Origin: Betaproteobacteria bacterium MOLA814
Lineage (GTDB): Bacteria; Pseudomonadota; Gammaproteobacteria; Burkholderiales; Burkholderiaceae_C
DNA length: 64,000 bases
Assembly (NCBI GenBank): GCA_000496475.1
Contig: AYMW01000001.1
Span: forward strand, 691,358 to 755,357
Reading direction: 5' to 3'
The position numbers and the translations under genes are program-made. How positions within the stretch are numbered: position 1 is the first letter of the stretch; each line of letters begins with the position of its first letter. Positions 1-7,745 of the stretch are shown here, piece by piece. The notes below the pieces were generated by a model. The model did not search any database. It was not told the origin of the DNA and was given only the letters and a program-made list of their open reading frames with translations.

Positions 1-1
1 C

Positions 2-1333
2 CCCGCTCTCTACGCCCGCCGCATCGGGTCTCGCATTGCCGAGACCCTGCAAGACACGTCGGTTGTTCTCCTTGCGGGCCCTCGTCAAGCCAGCAAAACC
101 ACACTCGTGAGGCAAATAGCAGCCGACAACGGGCTGCAATACCTGACCCTTGATGATGAGCTGACACTGCTGTCTGCGCGCGAAGACCCGGTGGGCATGA
201 TTCGCAGCTTGGACCGCGCTGTCATTGACGAAATTCAGCGGACCCCGCAGCTACTGCTGGCCATCAAGAACAGTGTTGATGAAGACCGTCGCCCTGGACG
301 TTTCCTGCTGACCGGATCGGCCAACCTCATGGCCCTACCCACTGTGGCCGATTCCTTGGTTGGCCGCATGGAGACGCTGTCACTGCTCCCCTTGTCGCAA
401 AGCGAAATTGAAGAGCGTTCGGCGAACTGGATTGACAACGTGTTCTCCGGGCAGATTTTGAAGTCAGTCGCTCCGGCCCTGGGCAAGCTTCTGGTTGAGC
501 GTGTGCTGCGTGGCGGCTATCCCGAAGCGATTTCCCGCGCATCGGCTAAGAGGCGAAGCACTTGGGCCCGGCAGTACCTGGACGCCATCATCCAGCGTGA
601 TCTGCGCGACATAGCCGGTATAGAAAAACTGGACAAATTGCCGCGCTCGTTAAGCGCCCTGGCACAGACCGCAGGTCAGATGTGTAACTACACCCAACTG
701 GGTGGGCAGGTCGGCCTGGATGGCAAGACAGCGTCACGCTATATCAGCGTCTTTGAGCAGGTGTATTTGCTCAAACGGGTTGACGTCTGGGCGCGCAACC
801 GACTCAATCGCGTCGTCAAAACACCCAAGTTGCAGTTCATCGACTCTGGCTTGCTGGCCACCTTGCTGAATCCGAGTACAGAGGAGGTCCAGCAGGATCG
901 CACTCGGTTCGGCAATGCGCTGGAAACTTTTGTTGTTGGGGAGTTGCTCAAGCACACCACCACTTCGCAAGGTGACTACCGTCTGCTGTACTACCGGGAC
1001 GCAGACAAGTACGAGGTCGATGTGGTGATCGAGAACGCTGTTGGACAACTGGTGGGGGTCGAGGTCAAGGCCGCCGCCACGGTCAAGCAAAGTGATCTGC
1101 GCGGACTGAGAAAATTAGCCAACCTGGCCGGTGATCAGTTCAAGATGGGAATTCTGCTGTACGACGGCGACGAGACGATGCCCTTAGGTGATGGCATCTG
1201 GGCATCTGGGCAGCTCCACTTTCAACTTTGTGGGGGCAGTAAGTGCCTGCTCACCGGCCGATCAAGGCCATTTACATCAAGCGTTTTGTCGAGCTGGTCG
1301 ACCAGATTCAGGAGACTAAGTCATAACCGTTAA
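2..1333 (+). CDS. DUF4143-type AAA ATPase, 5' partial, 3' end frameshifted
   Basis: Predicted P-loop ATPase of the family with an AAA N-terminal domain and a C-terminal DUF4143/nuclease-like domain; cellular role unknown. The frame is open from base 2 with no start codon before the GTG at 107, so the true start lies left of the window. A Walker A-like stretch GPRQASKTTL is encoded at 77-106; the family usually has GPRQAGKTTL, so the P-loop Gly is Ser here. Walker B-like AVIDEIQ and the sensor motif LLTGSANL follow. The C-terminal half carries the DUF4143 core with YEVDVVIE and GVEVKAA, as in restriction-like nuclease folds. An 8-bp tandem duplication (1194-1209) shifts the frame: removing one copy gives the usual ending GDGIWAAPLSTLW with a stop at 1240-1242, whereas the actual frame runs on to 1333 with an unrelated tail. 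Confidence 0.85.
   Translation, partial: PALYARRIGSRIAETLQDTSVVLLAGPRQASKTTLVRQIAADNGLQYLTLDDELTLLSAREDPVGMIRSLDRAVIDEIQRTPQLLLAIKNSVDEDRRPGRFLLTGSANLMALPTVADSLVGRMETLSLLPLSQSEIEERSANWIDNVFSGQILKSVAPALGKLLVERVLRGGYPEAISRASAKRRSTWARQYLDAIIQRDLRDIAGIEKLDKLPRSLSALAQTAGQMCNYTQLGGQVGLDGKTASRYISVFEQVYLLKRVDVWARNRLNRVVKTPKLQFIDSGLLATLLNPSTEEVQQDRTRFGNALETFVVGELLKHTTTSQGDYRLLYYRDADKYEVDVVIENAVGQLVGVEVKAAATVKQSDLRGLRKLANLAGDQFKMGILLYDGDETMPLGDGIWASGQLHFQLCGGSKCLLTGRSRPFTSSVLSSWSTRFRRLSHNR
1194..1209 (+). repeat. 8-bp tandem duplication GCATCTGG x2
   Basis: Two adjacent copies of GCATCTGG sit at 1194-1201 and 1202-1209 in the 3' end of the ATPase gene. Deleting one restores the canonical family C-terminus and a stop at 1240-1242, so this is probably a recent frameshifting microduplication or a sequencing artefact. 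Confidence 0.85.
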
Positions 1334-1358
1334 GACCATTAAGACCATTAAGACCATT
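1332..1358 (+). repeat. 9-bp tandem repeat AAGACCATT x3
   Basis: Three perfect copies of AAGACCATT lie just upstream of and in frame with the hicB-like gene. They would code for a repeated Lys-Thr-Ile N-terminus if translation starts upstream of GTG 1365. Copy number could vary by slippage without changing the frame. Confidence 0.8.
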
Positions 1359-1364
1359 GCCAAA

Positions 1365-1754
1365 GTGAAACCCGCTTTCCCCTTTGACGCATACAGCCAC
1401 GTTGTCAGCCCTATTGATGCGGCGAACGGTGGCGGACTTTTGTTCACCATGCCCGATATTCCCGGCGTTATGGCAGACGGGGCAACCGAGATGCAAGCCA
1501 TTGCGGATGGCCGGGAATCTTTTATGACCAAGGTCAGCGCCATGGTGGACTTGGGACATGAAGTCCTTGCCCCCGTCTTCAATGCGCAAGACTTCACACC
1601 CGCATCCGCATCAGGCAAAGTCCTTGCACGTTTACCCCGCTGCATGCACCTTCAACTTACAGCCAAGGCGAAGACTGAAGGCGTGTCGCTCAATTCCTTG
1701 GTGCTGGCATTCATTGCCGAAGGCTTGGGGCGCCGCGGTTCAGCACGCGTCTGA
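1365..1754 (+). CDS. hicB: HicB-like antitoxin
   Basis: Type II toxin-antitoxin antitoxin of the HicB family, expected to neutralise a HicA mRNA interferase and to bind its own promoter. The N-terminal HicB fold is recognisable in AYSHVVSPID, GGGLLFTMPDIPG and ATEMQAIADGRESF; the C-terminal LPRCMHLQLTAKAKTEGVSL resembles the ribbon-helix-helix DNA-binding tail. The start is uncertain: GTG 1365 is the only standard start, but the frame is open from 1320 and the upstream codons keep a plausible Lys/Thr/Ile-rich N-terminus made by a 9-bp repeat, so a non-canonical start is possible. No hicA-like ORF is adjacent, so it looks orphaned. Confidence 0.75.
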   Translation: MKPAFPFDAYSHVVSPIDAANGGGLLFTMPDIPGVMADGATEMQAIADGRESFMTKVSAMVDLGHEVLAPVFNAQDFTPASASGKVLARLPRCMHLQLTAKAKTEGVSLNSLVLAFIAEGLGRRGSARV

Positions 1755-1796
1755 GATGACCTGAAGGGTGGAATTATTCCATCTCAGCAACTTTTT
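1751..1796 (+). terminator. Possible Rho-independent terminator after hicB
   Basis: An 8-bp perfect inverted repeat, CTGAGATG at 1751-1758 and CATCTCAG at 1780-1787, is followed by a T run at 1792-1796. It overlaps the hicB stop codon and lies between the plus-strand genes and the convergent minus-strand locus. The 21-nt loop is long, so the call is tentative. Confidence 0.45.
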
Positions 1797-1979
1797 GAAT
1801 GCTGCCTACACCGCGCACCATAAAAATTGGGTTCAGCGGATGTTTGTCCACTGGTTGCGGGGTTTGTCCATTTCGGATTGTGAAAGCATGCCACCCCCCA
1901 AAGCTCTACAGATTTGCGGACGCGGGTTCAAATCCGTAATACGCAACCAAACGCCAGTGCTTCGTACCCAGATAAGCCA

Positions 1980-2540
1980 TCAATGCGACACCCCGTCCCG
2001 CTTCAGTACCTTGACGAATGTCAGCCACAAGATCCGGATGTCAAACCACAGGGACTGGCGCCGCAAATAGGCCACATCCAGCTTGACCTTCTCAGGAATC
2101 GGCAACTCATCGCGGCCATTGACTTGGGCCCAACCGGTCAGGCCGGGCACCAAGGTGTGCACACCCTGCTCTGTGCGCAGAGCAATCAAGTCTTGCTGAT
2201 TGAACAGCGCCGGGCGCGGGCCCACAAAGCTCATGTCCCCCGCCAAAATGCTCCACAGCTGCGGCAACTCGTCCAAGCTGCTCTTGCGCAAGGAGGGGCC
2301 GATAGGCGTTAAGTGCGAGTGGGCATCAGCCAGCAGATGCGTGGCAACAGCCGGCGTGCCCACCCGCATGCTGCGGAACTTCGGCATTTTGAAGACCACG
2401 TTGTTTCGGCCAACTCGATCAGACCAATACAAGGCTGGCCCTTTGGACGTCAAGCGTACTGCAATCGCCACCAGCAACACAGGCACGAAAAGAATCAGAG
2501 CCGCCAGACAGCCCAGACAAATATCGAAGATTCTTTTCAT
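1980..2540 (-). CDS. Undecaprenyl-phosphate sugar phosphotransferase (WcaJ/PglC-like)
   Basis: Initiating transferase that moves a sugar-1-phosphate from a UDP-sugar onto undecaprenyl phosphate at the inner membrane. At 186 aa it matches the short catalytic form (PglC/WbaP C-terminal domain). One N-terminal membrane helix (residues 4-25, DICLGCLAALILFVPVLLV) is followed by the family landmarks KMPKFRSMR, LRKSSLDELPQLWSIL with the Asp-Glu pair, SFVGPRPAL and GLTGWAQVNGRD. ATG 2540 gives the classical start MKRIFDI; an upstream in-frame extension is non-homologous. Its start overlaps the stop of the upstream ketoreductase by 4 bp (ATGA), so the two are translationally coupled. It is the last minus-strand gene of the locus. 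Confidence 0.93.
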   Translation of the reverse strand: MKRIFDICLGCLAALILFVPVLLVAIAVRLTSKGPALYWSDRVGRNNVVFKMPKFRSMRVGTPAVATHLLADAHSHLTPIGPSLRKSSLDELPQLWSILAGDMSFVGPRPALFNQQDLIALRTEQGVHTLVPGLTGWAQVNGRDELPIPEKVKLDVAYLRRQSLWFDIRILWLTFVKVLKRDGVSH

Positions 2541-3458
2541 ACCGCCATCGCCCGCCTCAACCCCTCTTCCACACACACCGGCGGCACCCAACCCAACACA
2601 TTGCGCACCTTAGACATATCAACCTGCAAATTACCGAACAAGCGCTGCACCGCATCACCCTTGCCCAGTAGCGTTGCCCCCACCAGCAAAGCCCACACCG
2701 ATACCGGAAACAAACGCGTAGGCACCCCGGCTGCTTGCGCCATGCCGCGCACCAGATCGGTGGTGGACAGGTCTTGCCCGTCACTGACTAAGAAAGTCTG
2801 GTTAGCCGCTTGGGGGTGGGTGATACAGGTGACGATGAAATCCACCAAGTTGTCCAACGCCACCAAGCTGCGCTGGTTGTGCACCAAGCCAAGCGGCAAG
2901 GGCCAGCCACGCTGCACGGCACGCATGAGAGCGGCAAAGTTGGCCTTCACACCGGGGCCATACACCAGCGGCGGGCGAATGATGACAACCTCCATGCCAG
3001 TGTTGACGCTGAGTTGGCGCAAACCCTGCTCGGCTTCGTGTTTGCTCTGGCCATAGACATCTTGCGGGTTGGGTGCATGGCTTTCAGTGAACGCTCGCCC
3101 AAGCTGCGTACTCTCGCCGTTGACCTTGACCGAACTGATAAACACAAACCGCTTGACCCCTGCATCTGCAGCTTGGCGGGCCAGTTTCAGGGTGCCCTCC
3201 ACGTTGACCGTGCGAAACGCTGTTAGCGGGTCGGCTGCGTTGTCGTTCATGACATGCACACGGACGGGCGGAGCAATGAAAAACACTGCTGACACCTGCT
3301 AAGGCCTGACGCCAATCCGTATGGGCAGTTGACTCAGCCACCGACACGACGCGCACGCTTTCCGCTGCCAGTCTAGCGACCACGCCAGAGCCAACGAATC
3401 CGGTTACGCCAGTGATCAGCGTCAAAACAGTTTGGCGAACCGCACGGATGTTCAACAT
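2537..3458 (-). pseudogene. NAD-dependent sugar 4-epimerase/ketoreductase (WbpV-like), frameshifted
   Basis: Extended SDR resembling enzymes that reduce a UDP-4-keto sugar (WbpV-like, UDP-QuiNAc type) and are often coded next to the initiating transferase, as here. The N-terminal piece has the Rossmann motif ITGVTGFVGSG and runs to VFHCSAR; the other piece starts in another frame at VHVMNDN and carries FISSVKVNGE, the YGQSK catalytic pair and IRPPLVYGPG. The break coincides with a 4-bp tandem duplication (ACGGACGG on the plus strand, 3260-3267); removing one copy rejoins the reading as CSARVHVMND. No slippery signal is seen, so this is a recent null allele or a sequencing error. ATG 3458 overlaps the fnlC stop. 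Confidence 0.85.
3260..3267 (-). repeat. 4-bp tandem duplication causing frameshift
   Basis: ACGGACGG on the plus strand (CCGTCCGT in the coding sense) lies exactly where the ketoreductase reading switches frame. One copy fewer gives a continuous, conserved protein. Confidence 0.85.
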
Positions 3459-4588
3459 CACGCTTTTCGCCAGACCTTCCTGTTCACAAAGTCCGTATAG
3501 CTCAAAATAATGCGCAGCACCTTGTCTGACACATTCGTGGCTTCGTAGTCCTTGACCAGCGCAAGCGTACGGAGTGCACCGCGTGATTGGGTTTCAAGCA
3601 CGCCCAGTGCCTGCAATGTGCGATCTACATCAAGACCGACAAACATCACCGCGGCCTCTTCAAAGCCTTCTGGTCTTTCTTGCACCTCGCGCAAATTCAG
3701 AGCCGGGAAGTTCAAAATCGAAGATTCTTCCGTGATGGTGCCGCTGTCCGACAAAACAGCCCGTGCTGACGTTTGCAGACGTATGTAGTCTAGGAAACCA
3801 AAGGGCTTGTGGAACTGTACCAGCGGATGAGCTACCAATGCCATCGCGTCCATGCGCTTGCGCGTCCGGGGATGGGTAGACACAATCACAGGCAGTCCAA
3901 ACCGTTCAGCTAGCGCATTCATCACGTTGAACAAACGCTGCAGATTTTCAGGTGAATCCACATTTTCTTCGCGATGTGAACTCACCAAAAAGTAAGCTTG
4001 TTCAGTCAGCTCCAGTTGATTCAGCACCGTAGACGCATCGACCCCGTCACGGTAATACTCAATCACCTCACGCATGGGGCTACCGGTCTTGATAACTTGG
4101 TCAGGGGGCAAACCCTCACGCAGCAAATACTCACGTGCAATGTTGCTGTAAGTTAGATTAATGTCTGAGGTATGGTCAACAATGCGCCGATTGATTTCTT
4201 CAGGCACACGGGAGTCAAAGCAACGGTTGCCCGCCTCCATGTGAAAGATCGGAATCTTTCTGCGTTTGGCGGCAATGGCTGCTAGGCTGCTGTTGGTGTC
4301 CCCCAACAGCAACAACGCTTCGGGTTGGTGCACCTCCATCGCCTTGTCCGCAGCGATGATGACCTGACCGATGGTCTGTGCTGCCGTTGCCCCTGCCGCC
4401 TCCAAGAACACATCAGGTTTGCGAATACCAAGATCACTGAAGAAGACACCGTTCAACTCGTAATCGTAGTTTTGGCCGGTGTGTACCAACACATGGTCAC
4501 AGTGCTGGTCTAACTTTGGGATTACGCGGGACAGGCGGATGATCTCTGGCCGCGTTCCCACAATCGTCATCACCTTGAGTTTACGCAT
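3458..4588 (-). CDS. fnlC: UDP-N-acetyl-L-fucosamine synthase (2-epimerase)
   Basis: Non-hydrolysing UDP-HexNAc C2-epimerase, the last step of UDP-L-FucNAc synthesis (WbjD/FnlC/CapG type). The 376-aa protein is full length. It starts MRKLKVMTIVGTRPEIIRLS, where GTRPEIIRL rather than the WecB form GTRPEAIKM marks the FnlC/WbjD subgroup; HTGQNYDYEL, GDTNSS, HMEAGNRC and LSDSGTITEES are active-site neighbours shared by the family. It sits with fnlA and fnlB and overlaps fnlA by 8 bp. Function is assigned by family and gene context. Confidence 0.92.
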   Translation of the reverse strand: MRKLKVMTIVGTRPEIIRLSRVIPKLDQHCDHVLVHTGQNYDYELNGVFFSDLGIRKPDVFLEAAGATAAQTIGQVIIAADKAMEVHQPEALLLLGDTNSSLAAIAAKRRKIPIFHMEAGNRCFDSRVPEEINRRIVDHTSDINLTYSNIAREYLLREGLPPDQVIKTGSPMREVIEYYRDGVDASTVLNQLELTEQAYFLVSSHREENVDSPENLQRLFNVMNALAERFGLPVIVSTHPRTRKRMDAMALVAHPLVQFHKPFGFLDYIRLQTSARAVLSDSGTITEESSILNFPALNLREVQERPEGFEEAAVMFVGLDVDRTLQALGVLETQSRGALRTLALVKDYEATNVSDKVLRIILSYTDFVNRKVWRKA

Positions 4589-5591
4589 GAATCGCCTCCC
4601 GAATGATGTCCAACTTCATCAAAACTTCTTTGACCTGCTGAACATTCAGGCGGCGGGTGTTGTGCGAGGTGTAGTCATCAATCTCTGAAATTCCAACCTC
4701 GCCCTCAACAAAATACTTGTCGTAATTGAGGTCACGTGAATCGGCAGGAATCCGGTAATAGTCGCCCAAGTCTTCTGCACGCGCCATTTCTTCGCGGGAC
4801 ACCAATGACTCGTAAAGCTTCTCGCCATGGCGGGTACCAATGATCTTGATGTCACTGGCCGCACGCAACAAATCTTTCATAGCCTGGGCTAAATCGCCGA
4901 CAGTTGAGGCGGGAGCTTTCTGGACAAAGATGTCACCGGGGCGAGCGTTTTCAAAAGCATACAAAACCAAATCCACAGACTCTTCCAGCGACATCAGAAA
5001 ACGGGTCATGTTGGGGTCAGTGATCGTCAGTGGTTTTCCCGTCTGCAATTGACCCAGAAACAGCGGAATGACCGACCCGCGCGAAGCCATCACGTTTCCA
5101 TAGCGGGTAGCCGACAACACTGTCTTGCCTGGGTCGCACAGACGGGACTTGGCCACCATCACCTTCTCCATCATGGCCTTTGAGATGCCCATTGCGTTAA
5201 TAGGATACACCGCTTTATCCGTACTGAGTACTACACATCGCTTCACCTCATTGGCTATGGCCGCGCGCATCACATTTTCAGCGCCTTGCACATTGGTGCG
5301 CAAGGCCTCCATCGGGTAAAACTCGCATGATGGCACCTGCTTCAACGCTGCTGCGTGAAACACATAGTCGACCTCACGCAAGGCATCGTGAATGCTGTCG
5401 TACTCGCGCACATCGCCAATGTAAAACTTGACCTTGTCGCTGTTAAGCGCAATGCGCATGTCTTCTTGCTTCTTTTCGTCCCGGCTAAAAATGCGAATTT
5501 CGGCAAAGTCAGAATGCAAAAACCGGTTCAATACCGCATTACCAAAAGAGCCGGTCCCACCGGTGATGAGCAGTGTCTTGTCCTTAAACAT
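4581..5591 (-). CDS. fnlA: UDP-GlcNAc 4,6-dehydratase/5-epimerase/3-epimerase
   Basis: First enzyme of UDP-L-FucNAc synthesis (FnlA/WbjB/CapE): converts UDP-GlcNAc to 4-keto-6-deoxy-L-hexosamine forms in the cytoplasm. A 336-aa extended SDR; the NAD motif is ITGGTGSFGNAV at residues 9-20. Family landmarks are SRDEKKQEDMR, FHAAALKQVPSCE, LSTDKAVYPINAMGISK (catalytic-region Lys within a modified YxxxK) and RYGNVMASRGSVIP. The start MFKDKTLLITGG fits the family. It lies 23 bp downstream of fnlB and overlaps fnlC. Confidence 0.95.
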   Translation of the reverse strand: MFKDKTLLITGGTGSFGNAVLNRFLHSDFAEIRIFSRDEKKQEDMRIALNSDKVKFYIGDVREYDSIHDALREVDYVFHAAALKQVPSCEFYPMEALRTNVQGAENVMRAAIANEVKRCVVLSTDKAVYPINAMGISKAMMEKVMVAKSRLCDPGKTVLSATRYGNVMASRGSVIPLFLGQLQTGKPLTITDPNMTRFLMSLEESVDLVLYAFENARPGDIFVQKAPASTVGDLAQAMKDLLRAASDIKIIGTRHGEKLYESLVSREEMARAEDLGDYYRIPADSRDLNYDKYFVEGEVGISEIDDYTSHNTRRLNVQQVKEVLMKLDIIREAIHA

Positions 5592-5614
5592 TTTTCTCTT
5601 TAATTATTTTGTGC

Positions 5615-6484
5615 TCAAGCAAGATCGCACATCTCACGAACAAGCTCTGACCATGGTCGAGGTTGATATCCGGTCGCCACTCGAAATCGGGTTGAATCCA
5701 AAGACCGATCAATGACAAAGCTATCATCTATGACAACGTCAATTTTTTTTTCGTAAACATCAGATATCAGGGTCAACAAATCAAACTTGTTAATTGGGGC
5801 TGCTGATACATGATGAACACCATGCAACTCAGGGAGGGGAATAACATGATCACGAATGACCCTAGCCAGCTCAATAGTTGGCAGGCCAGAAAAAATTGCA
5901 CGTCTAAACCCTTTAACGCTGCCCTGCTGGGCCAGAAACCATTCGACCAAACTGTGCCCTCCATTCAACTCATGACCAATGATTGAGGTGCGCAACGTGA
6001 TAGCGTGCGGGTAACTAACTTCCCCTAAATACTTGCTGCGCCCATACAAGTCTTTTGCATCAGACATGTCAGCTTCTGTGTACATTCCCTTGAGACCAGA
6101 AAAAACACAATCAGTGCTCATATGCACTAGTCTTGCACCAGCAATACCGCACAGCCGAGCCAGCCGATGCGGCAAGAGGGAGTTGATAGAGATTGCAACC
6201 AACGGATCATCAGCCTCTGCAAGTTGCTTCACCAAGCCAACGCAGTTGATGACTATATTTGGCTGCACTTTAGAAAACAAATTAATTAAACTGTCGATGT
6301 GCTCGACATCGACACCACAGATCACGCGATCAGATAGATCTGCAGGCAGCAAGCGAAGCGCGCTTGTTGAGCGGGCCGATCCAAACGCCTCATAACCGGA
6401 GCTTTGTGCAAACAAGCGCAGCACCGCATTGCCCAGCATGCCGGTAGCACCAAGCACTAATACTTTAATTATCTTATGCGTCAT
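5615..6484 (-). CDS. fnlB: UDP-4-keto-6-deoxyhexosamine reductase (RmlD-like)
   Basis: RmlD-superfamily reductase corresponding to FnlB/WbjC/CapF in the UDP-L-FucNAc pathway, which reduces the C4 keto group made by FnlA. The 289-aa protein has the Rossmann motif VLGATGMLGNAV near residues 10-21, VINCVGLVKQ, VHMSTDCVFSG and the catalytic YGRSK (Tyr-x-x-x-Lys). It lacks the C-terminal cupin found in some CapF proteins, as in the shorter FnlB type. Its ATG at 6484 lies inside the 3' end of the upstream GT4 gene (11-bp overlap). Confidence 0.88.
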   Translation of the reverse strand: MTHKIIKVLVLGATGMLGNAVLRLFAQSSGYEAFGSARSTSALRLLPADLSDRVICGVDVEHIDSLINLFSKVQPNIVINCVGLVKQLAEADDPLVAISINSLLPHRLARLCGIAGARLVHMSTDCVFSGLKGMYTEADMSDAKDLYGRSKYLGEVSYPHAITLRTSIIGHELNGGHSLVEWFLAQQGSVKGFRRAIFSGLPTIELARVIRDHVIPLPELHGVHHVSAAPINKFDLLTLISDVYEKKIDVVIDDSFVIDRSLDSTRFRVATGYQPRPWSELVREMCDLA

Positions 6485-7745
6485 GGTTTGTGGTTTTGAT
6501 TAATTTCTTATCACCTGATTCTGGAAATTGCTCATCATGAACTAAGTCAAAAAGAATTTGAGACAGTCGAGTAGCTAGCAACTTGGGCTCAAAATTTTCT
6601 TCGTAATAACGGAGACTTCGCTGCGACATTTTTTTCAGCTCTTCAGGCTCAGTATTGCGCAAACGTATCACAGCATCAGCCAATGCCTGCGCATCCTCGG
6701 CAGGACAAGTTATGCCGGCACCAGCCTCCGTCACCACACGCGCACCTTCACCATCCAGTGACGCAATGATTGGTTTCCCTGCGGCTAAATAGGCCTGAAC
6801 CTTGCTAGGCAGCGTTTGGCTTATGACGGGATCTTTAACCAAACTGACCAAAACTGCCGATGCTTGCGCCAAGATACTTGGCATATCCGCAGGGGGAAAT
6901 CGACCAAGCATATTAACGTTATGCAAACCGAGACGGATTACCTCCTGCTGAAGCCATGCACTGCGGCTTCCTCTCCCCACCAGCACAAAGCGCACATCCT
7001 CTTCATTACGCAATAACTGTGCAGCCGCAAGCAAGGTATCAAGCGCCTGCACGGTGCCTAAATTGCCTGCAAAAACAACATTGAAACCTAGCTCAAGCTG
7101 TAGTGGAGCGGCTTTTTCTTTATCTGACATCGAAAACGCTAGTTCACCTGGGTTGGGGTGATACACCGCTGGAGTCCCGCCTGCCATCGATACAACCGGC
7201 AAGACGAAGGCCCTGGACTGAACCAACAACAAATCATTTTTGCGGTAAATCCAGCGCACGACCGTCGCCACAGCCCTCAGTATTTGTTGGCTCCGAACAA
7301 AGCCCGTCGCTCTTAAACTTTCTGGCCAGAGATCCTGCACCCAAGTGACCAGCTTAGCTCCCTTTATTCGCGCAAACCAGATGGCCGGTATAACCTGCAA
7401 GATCGGTGACAATCCAAATACCAGAATCACATCACAACTGCGTCCGCGCAACAGCCATGGACCAAACACTGAAGCGGACACGACAAACGACAGGTAGTTG
7501 AGAAAAAGGCGAAAGGCTGAGCCACGGCCGCGCGGCACCAGCGGCACGCGGTGAATCGTCAATCCTTCATGGATTTGCGTGCACACAGAAGTCGCCGAGT
7601 ATCCAGGGTGCATCACACCATCAGGATAGTTCGGTTGTCCTGTAAGCACCTCCACCTGATGGCCGAGATCCCGAAGTGAGTGGACCACTTCGTTGATTCG
7701 AAAGTTCTCGGGCCAGAAGTACTGACTGAGCACCAGCACTCTCAT
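6474..7745 (-). CDS. GT4 glycosyltransferase, WbuB-like
   Basis: GT-B glycosyltransferase of family 4, close in style to WbuB/WbjE proteins that transfer L-FucNAc and are coded with fnlABC. The start MRVLVLSQYFWPENFR at ATG 7745 is canonical and follows a GGGAG ribosome-binding site by 8 nt. Further landmarks are GQPNYPDG, WVQDLWPES, VFAGNLGTVQALDTLL and the donor-site region LPSKVQAYLAAGKPIIA. 423 aa, normal length. It overlaps the upstream GT by 4 bp and fnlB downstream by 11 bp. FucNAc as donor is inferred from context only. Confidence 0.9.
   Translation of the reverse strand: MRVLVLSQYFWPENFRINEVVHSLRDLGHQVEVLTGQPNYPDGVMHPGYSATSVCTQIHEGLTIHRVPLVPRGRGSAFRLFLNYLSFVVSASVFGPWLLRGRSCDVILVFGLSPILQVIPAIWFARIKGAKLVTWVQDLWPESLRATGFVRSQQILRAVATVVRWIYRKNDLLLVQSRAFVLPVVSMAGGTPAVYHPNPGELAFSMSDKEKAAPLQLELGFNVVFAGNLGTVQALDTLLAAAQLLRNEEDVRFVLVGRGSRSAWLQQEVIRLGLHNVNMLGRFPPADMPSILAQASAVLVSLVKDPVISQTLPSKVQAYLAAGKPIIASLDGEGARVVTEAGAGITCPAEDAQALADAVIRLRNTEPEELKKMSQRSLRYYEENFEPKLLATRLSQILFDLVHDEQFPESGDKKLIKTTNHDA

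Noticed and set aside
1919-1940. tRNA T-arm-like GCGGGTTCAAATCC
   Set aside because: The T-loop core is good, but no matching acceptor stem, anticodon arm or D arm can be drawn around it. At most a tRNA scrap; not called.
3084-3461. Programmed frameshift in the ketoreductase
   Set aside because: No slippery heptamer, pseudoknot or stop-proximal signal; the tandem duplication explains the break fully.
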